Source of the DNA: Magicicada septendecula
Lineage: Eukaryota; Arthropoda; Insecta; Hemiptera; Cicadidae
Assembly: GCA_034769895.1 (NCBI GenBank)
Contig: CM068367.1
Location: forward strand, 86,667,654 to 86,731,653
Reading direction: 5' to 3'
Length of the DNA stretch: 64,000 bases
Under the pieces are notes generated by a model. That model was not told the DNA's origin. It did no database searches and saw nothing but the letters and a program-made list of their open reading frames with translations. This document shows positions 33,359 through 45,190 of the stretch, piece by piece (position 1 is the first letter of the stretch; every line of letters starts with the position of its first letter). The translations under genes were made by a program, and so were the position numbers.

Positions 33359-33369
33359 GTAACAGCTAG

Positions 33370-33829
33370 TAGGTTTATAAAAACCGTCAAGAAATAGACC
33401 AATATTGACAACGGAACTCTAAGTCACTTGTTAGAGAGAGTAGTTTATCATTTCATAGTGAGCGAGAACCCGATATAACCTAGGAAAAGACGTACATTGT
33501 ATAATAAAGGTGACAATAAAATATTTATAATTCTGGGATTATACTGAAGCCTTTCAAACGGATAAAAATGTAAAACAGCCTGAGAGAGAGGTCTTCTCTA
33601 CGTGTGTGTTTTATGTTCGCGCGTGTGGGCGTTAGTATACTTCTCATACTGAATTGCGTGTAAAATATTCCGTGTATAAATTTTTCACGTGAAATAAAAA
33701 ATGAGAAGTTATAAACTTAACTGTATCGGTCCGTGACGGTTTGAGTTAACAAAAGTTACAAAATAAGCGAGGAGTACACATAAGAGACGTTTACAACGGT
33801 ATCCAAGTCACTCGTATGAAAAGACAAAC
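33370..33829. other. No gene seen
   Basis: About 460 bases after the Helitron without recognised features. Confidence 0.5.
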
Positions 33830-34519
33830 TGATCTTTTTCAATTGGGGTCCAAAGGGGGTGTAACGCGAACACATGCTTTCATAGAAGAGAAATGTACCA
33901 GCCTCTACATCCCAACTCCACTCTCTCCTACACGTCGGTGGACCCTGTTACGCCGAGCAATCCACTCCCAAGGTTGTGGTAACCAATCCCTTCGGCGGAG
34001 TGGATCGGTAAGCAAACGAGAGGTAAGGGTTCTGTCAGGGCAGTCTGGAGGTATCCTGAGCCCTGGCCTGACAGGATAGTGCACATCGACAGCAGAATGT
34101 GCATCTAGTGTGGCGGTTGTGGTAGCCCAACGGCAGCACACATGGGCTGAGTCAGTTAGCCTACAGCGACCGGGCAGAGAGAAGTCATCAGTTGAGGTGA
34201 AAGCAACTCTCTATGGAAAGACCACCTCGAAATCAACGTTTCTGGTCCTCCACGTTGTGGTGGATCGGAGAGTTCACACATCCCATCTGTGAAACTCTTT
34301 TATGTGCAGAAACCTATCAGTTTCTCAGCCAGTCAGTTGTCTGCACTTGACCGGGACAACTGGCGGAGGCTGATAAAGGAGGCTTTGATTCAGTAATGGG
34401 TTGTTGCGCCGTTGAAGAAGAAAAAGAAAAAGAAGAAGAAGAAGAAGAAGAAGAAGAAGAAGAAGAAGAAGAAGAAGAAGAAGAAGAAGAAGAAGAAGAA
34501 GAAGAAGAAGAAGAAGAAG
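33830..34519 (+). mobile_element. GC-rich structured retro-element with (GAA)n tail, unidentified
   Basis: Roughly 600 bases clearly richer in G+C than the flanks, ending in (GAA)n like the LINE tails here. Its last coding-like phrase is LSALDRDNWRRLIKEALIQ then stop (about 34,337-34,396); the D-R-x-x-W-R-x-L-I-x-x-A pattern is seen at the end of several LINE ORF2 proteins. The 5' half (33,959-34,105) is a series of perfect hairpins. I read it as a 5'-truncated LINE, or a SINE using a LINE 3' end, but I cannot name the family. No TSD was found, since a MITE abuts the tail. Confidence 0.5.
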
Positions 34520-34520
34520 A
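34414..34520. repeat. (GAA)n microsatellite
   Basis: GAA/AAA-rich start then a pure GAA run of about 30 units. Poly-Glu, poly-Ser and poly-Leu frames across it are artefacts. Confidence 0.97.
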
Positions 34521-34711
34521 ACCTTTTTCAATCCGCCTTGTGAGTTCTTTTTTACATACAGATAACGCGTTGCAAAGCAAATGCTTTATCATCAAATCAT
34601 GATTTGATGATCCTCCTACGAGAGATATTTTATGATCTGATAATAAAGAATATGCTTTTTAACGCGCGATCTGTGTATAAAAAGAAGTCACAAGGCGGAC
34701 TGAAAAAGGTT
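34520..34711. mobile_element. MITE with long inverted repeats, about 192 bp
   Basis: The outer repeats are AACCTTTTTCA(A/G)TCCGCC on both ends (right end reversed), continuing with TTGTGAGTTCTTTTT / TTGTGACTTCTTTTT and ACA-CAGAT--CGCGTT, giving arms of 60 bases or more. Near the centre is a perfect palindrome, ATCATCAAATCATGATTTGATGAT (about 34,588-34,611), so most of the element can fold on itself. No coding capacity. TSD unclear because it lies against the GAA tail. Confidence 0.8.
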
Positions 34712-34994
34712 AGTTTACCTAAGTTACGTTTTGTTTCGTAATCCTTGAGGCATACGTCTGTTAACACTTTACAGAAAATCTATTTGTTCTATAGCCCTTT
34801 GTGTAAACGCTCCCTGTGGTTAGAATGGGGTGGTTTCAATCAGTTAACGGAGTGTTGAATGTATTATACCCTGAGTAAATCAGGTTTCCCTTGCTTACGC
34901 CACACCAATATATTCTCTCTTAAATGCCCTTTTATCTACTTAACACTGAGAAAAAACTTATTCTTTGTTTCACACTCATTCTCTCCTCCACTCA

Positions 34995-34997
<3 letters not shown>

Positions 34998-35038
<41 letters not shown>
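34998..35038. repeat. (CT)n microsatellite
   Basis: About 20 CT units. Confidence 0.95.
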
Positions 35039-35039
<1 letters not shown>

Positions 35040-36243
35040 CTCCCTCCCTCCCTTACTCCCTCCTCTTTTTAAATATATATCTGTCATTTTCTTATCTTCT
35101 TCTCTTTTTATGGTAGGGATTAACTGGTTAATCGCCGTCAGAAGGTAAAATTACTTTTTTGTGGGGGTCCTATTTTTTCGGTTTACAGTCAAACGTTGAG
35201 ATCAGATGATGCATAATGTCAGTTGTCACTTACCCGTAATGTTTCTGTCACTGATTAAGAATCAGTTAGTTAATTCGTATTGTCTAGCACTGTTAACTCT
35301 TTGTTGTTTATTTGGAAGTTTTTCTGTGTCCTATTTGTGTTCATATTTGTTTAATACTTTACCTCGGTACCATACCTCAGAATGGTTCGTGTATCAAATG
35401 TTTAAAATTGTTTTGATATGTATGTTACAGATATCTGTGGTCGCTGTTTTATCCATGTCCTTGAAATCCTGCTCTGGTATCTTGTCCGTTGTGGTTGTAT
35501 TTTTGATTTTATGAAACGCAGGTGATTAAGAAAAATATGGTAAGTTAACATAACGTGTTTCTGAAAGATGAATAAGGTAATCTGTGGAGTAACTGTCAAG
35601 ACAAAGTGAGACACTATACTTTTGTATATCGTGCTAAAGCCCAGAAACTGCCTCGTTTGTCTTATGACAGTTAATCAACACTAGTACGGCATTTACTTAT
35701 CAGTCTGTCTATCTGTGAATCCATTTTACTTTTAGAGATGCCAAGGAAACCGTTCACTGGCAGTCAGGAGGCACTTGTCTCCCGACGTATGATTTTCCTT
35801 CCTATATTTCCGGCTTGCCCACCAAAATCCTACTACTTAGTAAATGTCCTCGACTCTGTCGTGGAGTTGTTAAATAAATTACTTTATGACAGAAAGGTTT
35901 TGTTTAGTCTATCATATTAAAATTTCTTTAAAATATTATTTGATTTTCCTTTCTTTTTCGTCTGCTTTCTTCAACTTTTTGATGGTTGTCAAGAATCCTT
36001 CGATAATCTTCATTTTATTTTCGTTAATGTTATGTGTCCGGCCACATTTGCTGGGGTTGACATCTTGTGTACCTACAACGTTATTACACTTTGTCACAGG
36101 CTGAACAGTGAAAGAAAGCATTAGTTCTATCGTCTAATCGACATTCGCAAAAATCGCATTCTTAGTCTTCTCAAAAATATTTTTAATGTATGTTAAAACT
36201 ACCATGTCCCATTAGCAACTGATTAAGCAAGTCTTGCTTTTCC

Positions 36244-36295
<52 letters not shown>

Positions 36296-36528
36296 ATTTG
36301 TGGGATTAGGTGATGCGTCCATCAACCGATTGGGTAGCTACTCGATCCAAACGTTAAGTTATTTTTCAAGATGATTTCTTTGATAGTTTTTTGTTCACAT
36401 TTTGAAAGCACTCTCTACTGGTCATATAATTTAAGTTACTTGTTGTCTTATAAGTGTAGATTTTTGTATCATTTTATAAGCTGACGCACAAAAACCTATA
36501 AACCCCTAATCACAGTATGACTGTATAT
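35039..36528. other. No gene seen
   Basis: About 1.5 kb containing a second (CT)n run at 36,247-36,289. The open stretch 35,206-35,514 (+, 102 codons) is hydrophobic but has no recognisable domain, start context or neighbour support. Confidence 0.5.
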
Positions 36529-39089
36529 TGTAACGAGTGAATTTCTATTCCTCCGTTTAAACTAATGTTGTATGTAAAATTGTATTTAGTTTTAAAAGAA
36601 TAGTCGATCGGATTAATTCAAGTTAAGTAAAGGGTGAATTGTTTATTTAAAAAAAAATCAAATAATCCGTAATCGCCAAACAGAACTAGGCCTAGCCGTT
36701 GCCCTCGAATAGTGGCGGTAGGATCTTATAATTTACCTAACATCTTTTGTTAGAAACGATGTTAAATTTTCCTATGTTTCGTTCAACTTTATTGCTATTA
36801 TGGAAATGGGTTAAATACCTTTAGTTAACCCTTTAGGTAATATGATCTTGCTATAGACGAGTTCTTCTTTTGAGGTTAGTCGACTTACCGTAATTTTCTT
36901 GGAGTTACGTTTTATTTAAGTTGTCGTAATTGTGCAAATCTTCCTTTACTGTAATTAAAATTCTTTTTATTTTAATTTTATTTCAATAAAAGGCAATTTA
37001 ACGTGAATTAGGAAAATTGTTTTCATTTATTTTCAATAATTACAATTCTGTTTATGTAAGGATCGATGTTACATAACACCGGTATTCCATTCTTGCTTTC
37101 AATTCTGATTATATTTTATGTTAATATAATATCTCAGTTCGGGGTTCTTGAGACTGATAGTAAAGTTCAAAATGTCCACAACGAAGTACTACACATTACA
37201 ATTCTTTAATCCTTATAGATTAATAATAACAAATTTAAATTTAATACAGTATGACAAAATAATAATTCATTTCATTTTTCCATAACAAGGTGTCATGGCG
37301 TCTACCCAGAGTTCAAATTAACAAAAAAAAAAAAACAAGATGGCCGCTTGTTGTTCAACTAACTCTATGTGAAAATGTCTTCACCATCAGTTTTTACAAA
37401 TAAAATAAATTACACTAAATGTTCACTGTGTTTATATTAGATATTGTTTTCTTTTCACTAGTGTTATTGAAGAAAAGTGTTAGTTGATGTACCTTGGTGT
37501 TGTGAAGTTGTAACTGTGATATTATAAAAGGTTAAACTTCACCCAATTAGAGAATCATTTATTCACTTTTGGTTTCTTCTTTAATATATTATTATTTTTT
37601 CTTCTTTTAAATTAATATTATTTTATTATATCTTCATTTCTTCCACACTATTTAGATTTTAGGTTTTATAATTTTTTCACTTTTTTTCTTCCACTCAGAT
37701 CTGATTCTTTGTCATACTTTGTTACTCTGGACAGCACAGAGATGACCTGGATACTTTAGTGTCTAATAATAGAATAATCGTTTTTTCTTTTTCCTTCAAC
37801 TGGCTTGACCAAAAATGCAAAATTCCCATTGGTCAATACAGTTGAGTTCAAGTGTCATGTGACCCTTATTATTTAAAATTTACAATTTTTACTTTTCTTC
37901 TCCAACTTACTCCCTACTTAATATTTACTAAGCCTTAAATTAGTTAACACCATGATATTCCTAATAAAAATACAAATATTTTAACAACTCACAAGATACA
38001 TGTGAGTGCCCTAATAGTTAATTTAGAAATTTACAAAATTCTATCTCATGATATTAGTTCTGGCACTTCCCAAATTATATTACAATTCTATTAAACTATT
38101 AAAAGGTTGTAGTTAACATTTCATTAAGGCATATTTTATAGTATTTCTATCATCTATTATTAATTTACATAAATGTGATTGTTTACTTTTGATTTACAAT
38201 AATTTTTTGTGTAGTAATTGGACTATTACTTAATACTTCATCATAGTATAATGTTTGAATTTCTAATATTATGTAGCCTTTTAGCCTTTCACATTTTTGG
38301 CTAATTATAATTATTTCCTGATATTACATACAAACATTAACATGAGACAAATATTAAAACCATCTTATGCCTATATGGCTAAAACTCTAATTCACTAAAC
38401 CATAACAAATTATTGTATAAAAACATTTTACTTAACTTATACAGCAATAACAATTTGTTTTGTATAACTTGTTGAACTACTTTGATTAATTACTTCTTAC
38501 TACTATCAACAAGTTGGGACATATTATTTGTAATGGAAACAAATGCTAGCATTTTCCCTTTAATTATCATTAGTAACAAAATAGGGAATTCTTTGTAACA
38601 AAAGGTTCAAACTTAAAAGTATTCTTTGAACATTAAACATTTTACTTACATTACTATTAATGCTGCCTTTATTTATTTTCATTTTACAACCTTTAAATGA
38701 GTAGTTATTTCTAAGATATATTGAATACCAGTCCCTTCACACTTTACCTTGTCTTTTCCTTTAATCACACATTGTTTTTGATTTCTGACTATATTTTGGT
38801 TCACTGGCACTGACACTAATACTCACAGTCCTATCTGTATATTTAGTGACTATTATTTCACCATTATCTCTGTATTTCATTACAGATTTTCTTTATCACA
38901 TTTAATCATTACTAATATAATTAGTTATTTCTTACAAGGTTAACTTACATTTTATTTTATCCTACCTTGTATTGCACTCATTGTGATCATTTGTCATTTT
39001 AAGTTTAATAACTACGTGGATTAGTTTATTCAGGGTTTTTTATGTTGGTTTTAAATTGTAATTTGGGGTCTTCATTTCGTCGCGTTACA
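36529..39089. mobile_element. Candidate long LTR (solo) or LTR-bounded segment
   Basis: Starts TGTAACGAG and ends with the reverse of TGTAACGCG, and is flanked by ATAT on both sides (36,525-36,528 and 39,090-39,093). TGTAACG...CGTTACA termini and a 4-5 base duplication are usual for insect Gypsy or BEL/Pao LTRs. The interior is 2.5 kb of AT-rich DNA without open frames, long for a solo LTR. The match is short and flanks are AT-rich, so coincidence is possible. Confidence 0.35.
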
Positions 39090-39093
39090 ATAT

Positions 39094-40986
39094 ACACCTA
39101 TACGCATGTCTGACTGTTTACTTCTCTCTTCCTTTACTGTCACTTCCTCCGTCTAAAGCACTCACTTGTTACCCGCACGTGTGTACTAGGCAGAAGCTGC
39201 AGAAGATCAGTTTCAGGAGTGGGCAGAAAACCTTGTCTCAGACGGCAATAACAACATCATCTCTTCCCTGCACTATACGTCATCCAGGAGTTTCAGTCTT
39301 TCCCTTCCAGACTTCAGGTCTCTCCTTCATTCTCACCCTATTTCTCTCTCCCTCTCTCTCTCATTTTACTGTTCTCTTAAAAACTCTTGGTAGTGTTGCA
39401 TTCGCCCTCACTATTGTTAGCAACACAATCGAGTTTCCCTTTTTTCTCATTACAATCTGCATCCGTCTGAAAACCCTCGGCAATGTGGGCCATAAAATTA
39501 AAGGCAAGAAATTTAATTAAAAATCTGTATGTGGTGTACAGTTTTAAATATTTCAAAATTATATGGCTACCGAGACTCAAAAACTGCGCAACAAATTTTG
39601 ATAAAATTTTAAAAATTCAAATGTGTATCAAATTAAAGAGACTTTTAGGAAAAATCTGAATATAGTTTACATTTTTTTAATTTTATAATTTTAGGATACC
39701 AGAGTCCAAAAAAAAGAATTTAAAATTTCAGGTAATTGTAAAAATCCAGCCGGATGACAGACTAAAGAGAGTTTTAACGCACATACCGATGTAACGTGTT
39801 TACAACGAAATTTTTTTAATTTTATGTGCACCATGAGCTCAAACTTCAATGGAACTCAAAAGTTTAAAGAAAACTGTTAAGTAAAGTAAACTTTTAAGAA
39901 AAGTAAACTGTAAAAGTCTATGTAGGGGATGTCATGCTATTAGGAATTTTATTCATAATAGAAACTCACTGTCTGTAATAATTTCACAGAATCTATATCT
40001 AAAAAAGCCTTACAATTTTAAGTCGCCTTCTAAACGTTTGTAATCTATGGTTACAAAGAAACTTTATATACTGTGATCAGTTTTGTATATTTGTAAAATG
40101 TATTAGATTCAGGCGCAAAGGTACCTGTGAAAACATACATAAACTTAAAACCTAGCGTTAAATTATTTGACATTCAGTTGTCATTTAGGCATTCGTTACA
40201 ATATTTACGAAAAAAAAAACAAATTGAGTACCGGTAATTTAGAATTTTTAGTCTTTATTGTATAATTGCCTTCACGAAATTATTTTAATAAAATAAATAA
40301 AGCAGTCTGGTTTTCGTAAATTTTTAATAATTGTAAAATTATCTAATATTAAAATTTACCTAATAATAAAGATAATTGTATTTCGTTCAAAAGAGTGTCC
40401 GAGTTCTATAAAGCAGGAAGCTTACTAGTATATCAGTCATACCATATTGATAGCATATTATTCCAACTAAATCTATATTTCTCATATAGCTACACTCTTA
40501 TAACCTAGTATTGAATCGTAGAAGTATAAATCTTTACGTTTAAATATACAGTAAAATTTTATAATTTTATCTCTGCGCAAGGGACGAAATAGCTGAATCT
40601 GCTTACTAGGTTGATGCTCTATTTACTAGGTTGCGCTCCGTCTCAAGACTACCTTAGAGCATGTAGTTTTTTTTCAATTACATTAGTCTCCCAAATTTTA
40701 GACGCGATTTTCCATTTAGGAAGTAAACAAAATTCTTGGAAGCCAGATCTTAATAACAATATGCAGGCGAGAACTGAAATTGAGCTACACTACTGTTTTG
40801 CATATTGTATATACTGCGAGGCGTTATGTGTAATATTCTAGTGTACACAGAGTTAACTGTCCGGGGCACCGCCTCTTTTCACGCCTCAGTGCAAAACATT
40901 TCGTTATTAAATTCAATGTAAATCTATAAAACGAATGTTCTTAAAAATTTTACACGCTCTACGTTCTTAAAAATTTTTGTTATATA
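39094..40986. other. No gene seen; AT-rich
   Basis: About 1.9 kb. The open stretch 39,179-39,520 (+, 113 codons) runs over a CT-rich tract and has no recognised domain. Confidence 0.5.
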
Positions 40987-41154
40987 TCGAGAGGAAGGAA
41001 GGTAATTAAAACGATACCAAGTTTGACAAGATCCGAATTATCCGTGGTAACGAAACATTTTTTACAAAAATCGAGAGGAAGGAAGGTAATTAAAACGATA
41101 CCAAGTTTGACAAGATTCGAATTATCCGTGGTAACGAAACATTTTTTACAAAAA
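40987..41154. repeat. Tandem duplication, two 84-bp units
   Basis: TCGAGAGGAAGGAAGG starts each unit (40,987 and 41,071) and TTTTTTACAAAAA ends each (41,070 and 41,154). The units differ at about one base (ATCCGAA / ATTCGAA), so the duplication is recent. The unit is 28 codons, giving a repeated peptide on the minus strand that I regard as incidental. Confidence 0.97.
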
Positions 41155-44100
41155 TGATGTAGTAACAACATCAGGTAAAGGTGATGATGACAGTATACGG
41201 GATACATATATTAAAGGAAGTGCTTCGTAAAGAATTATTAAAGAAATTCTGACATGCAGAATAAATTTAAAACAAAATTAATTGCTGAACATTTCATATT
41301 GGAAGAGAATTAGATTAGATTAGACAATTTCACAGAATCTTAGAAACGTTTTCTGCTCCAAATGCAATTAATATAATATTATATTTCCTTTCGCTATTAA
41401 TAAAACTCCTTGTCGAGTAGTAGGTCATTTACCGCTTAAATATATATATTGTAGCATGACAGATTATCCACATTATAATGAACGAAATAATGATCATAAA
41501 TAAATTAAAAATAAATTAAAATCAAAGAAAAATACATTAAAAATTAATTAAGAACCACCGTAAAGTGCCATTCATAGTCTGAAGAAAGTATCTCAATTAA
41601 AACCAATTATGCAACATATGATGAGTGATAAAAAATAATACAAAAGCTAAGATAAAGTAAGGAAATACCCAGGTAGGATAGGAGTAAGTAAGGCCATACC
41701 CAGAACAAACCGACATCCCTAATAACAGGACTGAAATTGGAAGAAACCACGTAGTAGAATAAAATAAAGTAGGGAAATACCCAAATCAAACCCAGTAATA
41801 AGAAAAAACGAAACCCCAAAAGAGAGTATAATTACCTAATGAAAGTATAACACCAAAAAATAAAAATAATGTAAAGTAGATATAAACAAAAGTGTCTAAC
41901 GGTAGAATTAAAAGTGAACCAGTGGAAATTATTTATATAATGGAAAAAACAAATCTTCATAATCCTCTATAAATAAGATTCTGGATCTTATAAGACTATA
42001 AAACTGATTAGAGATAAGATCAAAGAACACCAGTGCAAGTTATTTTGTTATGTTAAATAGAATTCATGTGTCAATGTTTAAATTCATAAACTAAGTGAAT
42101 TAGTGCCTTTATACAACTTTAAAGTTTTGTATTGAATACAGAAATAATATTTGGTAGAATATTATTATTATGAGAAAATAGACTACAAATGTTTCTAAGT
42201 GAGTGCCACTCTTTATCTAACAACATTTATTAAAATGACAAAGATAAAATAAGAGCAGGCAATAAATAAGTGAAGTGACAAAGGGTACATCCCCAAAATA
42301 AAATAAAAACAGCCAAGACTGCACACATTTAGTTTTAAGAAATACTTGAAATAATGAAGGGACAGATGTGTTGTTTATATTAAGGTCAATGCACTCTATA
42401 CTTAAATGTTGGAAATAGAGTATTATGTTTTTTGTTATTCTTAAATATTTATTATGTTTAATAGTATCAATCAAGGCTAAATGTCTGAGTTTGAATACAA
42501 TTCTTTTATTATAAGATATTTATTATGTGTTACTAGTATTAATCAAAACTAAAATGTCCGAGTTTGAGTACAACTCTTTTGTTTTAACATATTTGTTATG
42601 TATTAATAGAATTAAATCAAAGCTAAATGTTAATGTAGTTAAGTAAGAGAATTTTAATTAAGATTGTTTAATAATAGAAAGTCAGAAGGGGTATAAGCAA
42701 GCTGTAATAGTCATAAAACATTATATGTGAACAAAATTAAAATCTGGACAAATGGCAAATCTCAACAACCTTATCAATGATAAATAAGTAAAATAAATTA
42801 ATGAAATTTGTATAATGTAAATCCAACACAGTATATTCTAACAGTAGCAATACTTTGGAAAGAAATTGTAGAAATATATAAAGAATTATTAGAAAAAATG
42901 CAAGTGTAATAACACTGTAACCTAAGGGGAAGATTTAAATTAAAGATATAATTTAAAAGGGATAACTAATTCATAAAATTTGAAGGAATTAAGGAAAAAT
43001 AAACATTTTATTTCAATCAGAGATCTTGTTTAATAATAATTATAAATTCGTAAAGATTGTAAACCATTTAATGTGACAGGAAGTAAAATTTTAGGCCTAC
43101 ATGTAAAAATACTGTAAATAAGGCATTTTGAGATGGAAAACATTGTAAAAGTATCATATTTAGTATTAAATCACGTAGAATTAACTAAAGAAAGAGAATA
43201 TGTGTTAGGTATTTGATAAAATTAAATAATAATAAAAATGTATTCATTCATATAATGTAAAAGTCAACCATGTAAGCGGAAATGCTAGAGATTTAAAACA
43301 ATATCTTCTTAATATTAAATTGGCTAAGACGTTTCGGATGAAGAAGAAAATAGAACAGTTGATTATTAGACGTTGAATAGTTCACATCAGAACGAGAGCT
43401 CGCGAAATATTCACTTAAAGCGAAGGAAGAAGAAAGATGGCGAATATCAACCAAGCATATTCTAGGTAAAATCGCGAATTTCGACAAACTTTAAATAACT
43501 ACTAAATTCAGTGAATTAAACCAGTATAATTATAAAGGTGAACTAATATTGAACAGTAAAAGGTGCAATAACCGAATTAACACACATAACTATAATTCCG
43601 AACATCAAGACAAAATCTGCCATTATCGACCTTATGGTATGAAGTGAAATAAAACATTTTTCAACACAAATTACCGAAACAAATCACTGAACACTGATCC
43701 AGGACAACTACACTATCACCAGAGGGATTAATCACTATTGCTGGGACGAGGAAAACTTTAAAAAGCCACATTTATTTGAAGAGAATTCCTTGACATGCAG
43801 CCTTCGACAACATATGCAACACGAAGCAGCCATCTTTGAAATCCCATGATCCTATGCAGTCCACCGCTAGCTTCGTCATCACAACGATTGGTTCGAAACA
43901 TTACTTTACTAACCATTATATATTAAATAACATCTTTGTATTTTTAGATCATTAAGCTTGTAATTATATCATTGTATCATTATAATCATTATAAGTGTTA
44001 TACTTTCCTGACTTTGCCCTTTCTCTGACTATTCTAACATAACAGTTTAAAGAACCTGAGAATTTATATTAATAATTTTTATAAAAGAATTCGCTCGCCC

Positions 44101-44550
44101 TGAGAGAGTCGATACATCAATCGATATAAAATCGATTATTTTATATTTTGTCAATAAAAACCATTGAATGTTATAATATTGAATTCTATTTATTTCTAAA
44201 CTTATAAATAGAATAATATAAAACAATATCAGATACATAACTACCAGAACAGCGGAAATCAACAACTTTAAAGGAGGACACACTTCGAATAAAGAAAGAT
44301 CACAATCCATTTAACGCAGAATCAGAATTCCAATTACACAAGCTGATATACATTGAAAAAAATTAAATAAACGAATTAAAATTTACACGAATACAATACC
44401 AAAATTAATTAATAAATAATAAATAAAGAAAACAAAAATAAATAAAAAATATAATTATATTTTTTTTTATAAATTTTTATTTTGTTACAAATTGGCTTTT
44501 CCAAGTGGAGCTTTATCATAAACATTCAACCACAAGAATTTATTTTGTTA

Positions 44551-44584
<34 letters not shown>

Positions 44585-44940
44585 TTACTTTCACGCGTGT
44601 AATTTTAAACTGTACAACCAAAAAAACTGTAATTAGCATAAAAAACCACATGTACCGGTCTTTCTGGTTAGGTAAAACCTTTTTTTTAGTATATGTAGAG
44701 ATACAATACCATCAAAATAAGAGACTCTATACTCACTCTTCAACGTCACTGACCAACACTGCTCTTTCCGTAGAGTTCGCCAGTTCTAATAATTGTTCTA
44801 ACAATTACTAATTCTCATTTCCTGCCTCTCTTCTTCCTCGCCCTGCAGTCACCTTCTTCTTAATCTTTTCTTTTTTTTTCAGTCCATTCTGATCTGAAAG
44901 ACATTCTTGAGTAGTATATAACACCCAATCCGGCATTCCG
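41155..44940. other. No gene seen; very AT-rich
   Basis: About 3.8 kb with no coding motif. A local duplication is visible at about 42,420-42,560 (TTAAATATTTATTATGT...CTAAATGTC(T/C)GAGTTTGA...ACAA(T/C)TCTTTT twice, offset about 74 bases, with a weaker third unit). A TA run with ATATAC lies at 44,553-44,584. Confidence 0.55.
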
Positions 44941-45190
44941 ACATTACGGTACTCTTTGACATTCCACCACTATGAAACTGTTCGATAAAGAGCATTATGT
45001 CCATTATTTCTACTCTTCCACAGACCACCCTCTCCCACTGGTCCCAAACAACTATGGAACTATACGCCGAGGGGACGGAGAGGTGTGGGACGTCCGAGGA
45101 AGCGCTGGAGTGACCAGCTCTAATCTTTGCTTATTTGAGACAGGAACAAACCATCCTTGGTTTAATCCTTGAAGATGATGATGATGACTA
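44940..45190 (+). pseudogene. LINE 3' end with (GAT)n tail
   Basis: Frames read CTPRGRRGVGRPRKRWSDQL-type text (about 45,050-45,115): RRGDGEVW in one frame, GRRGVGRPRKRW in another. It ends CTTGAAGATGATGATGATGAC (45,170-45,190). It is the same family and nearly the same sequence as the minus-strand tail at 48,514-48,680 (GGACGGAGAGGTGTGGGACG, then TCCGAGGAAGCGCTGGAGTG). Confidence 0.75.

Larger units (their letters stand above)
26221..33369 (+). mobile_element. Complete Helitron, 7,149 bp
   Basis: The 5' end is TCTATATATATAAAACTC directly after an A (26,220); the 3' end is CTAG (33,366-33,369) directly before a T (33,370). Insertion between A and T, a 5' TC, a 3' CTRR and a short GC-rich hairpin just before the 3' end (33,343-33,358) are the Helitron signature. 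No TSD and no terminal inverted repeats are expected or seen. The Rep-helicase gene occupies 28,073-32,499 on the plus strand. The 5' non-coding 1.85 kb holds internal duplications. Full length, but not autonomous because the gene carries stops and frameshifts. Confidence 0.95.

Noticed and set aside
34317-34602. Poly-Ser, poly-Leu and poly-Glu open frames
   Set aside because: Products of the GAA run in three frames.
35206-35514. Hydrophobic 102-codon frame as a membrane protein or receptor exon
   Set aside because: AT-rich sequence gives hydrophobic codons by chance; there are no family motifs or splice-site support.
40980-41207. Repeated 28-residue peptide
   Set aside because: It comes from the 84-base tandem duplication and has no start context or conserved motif.
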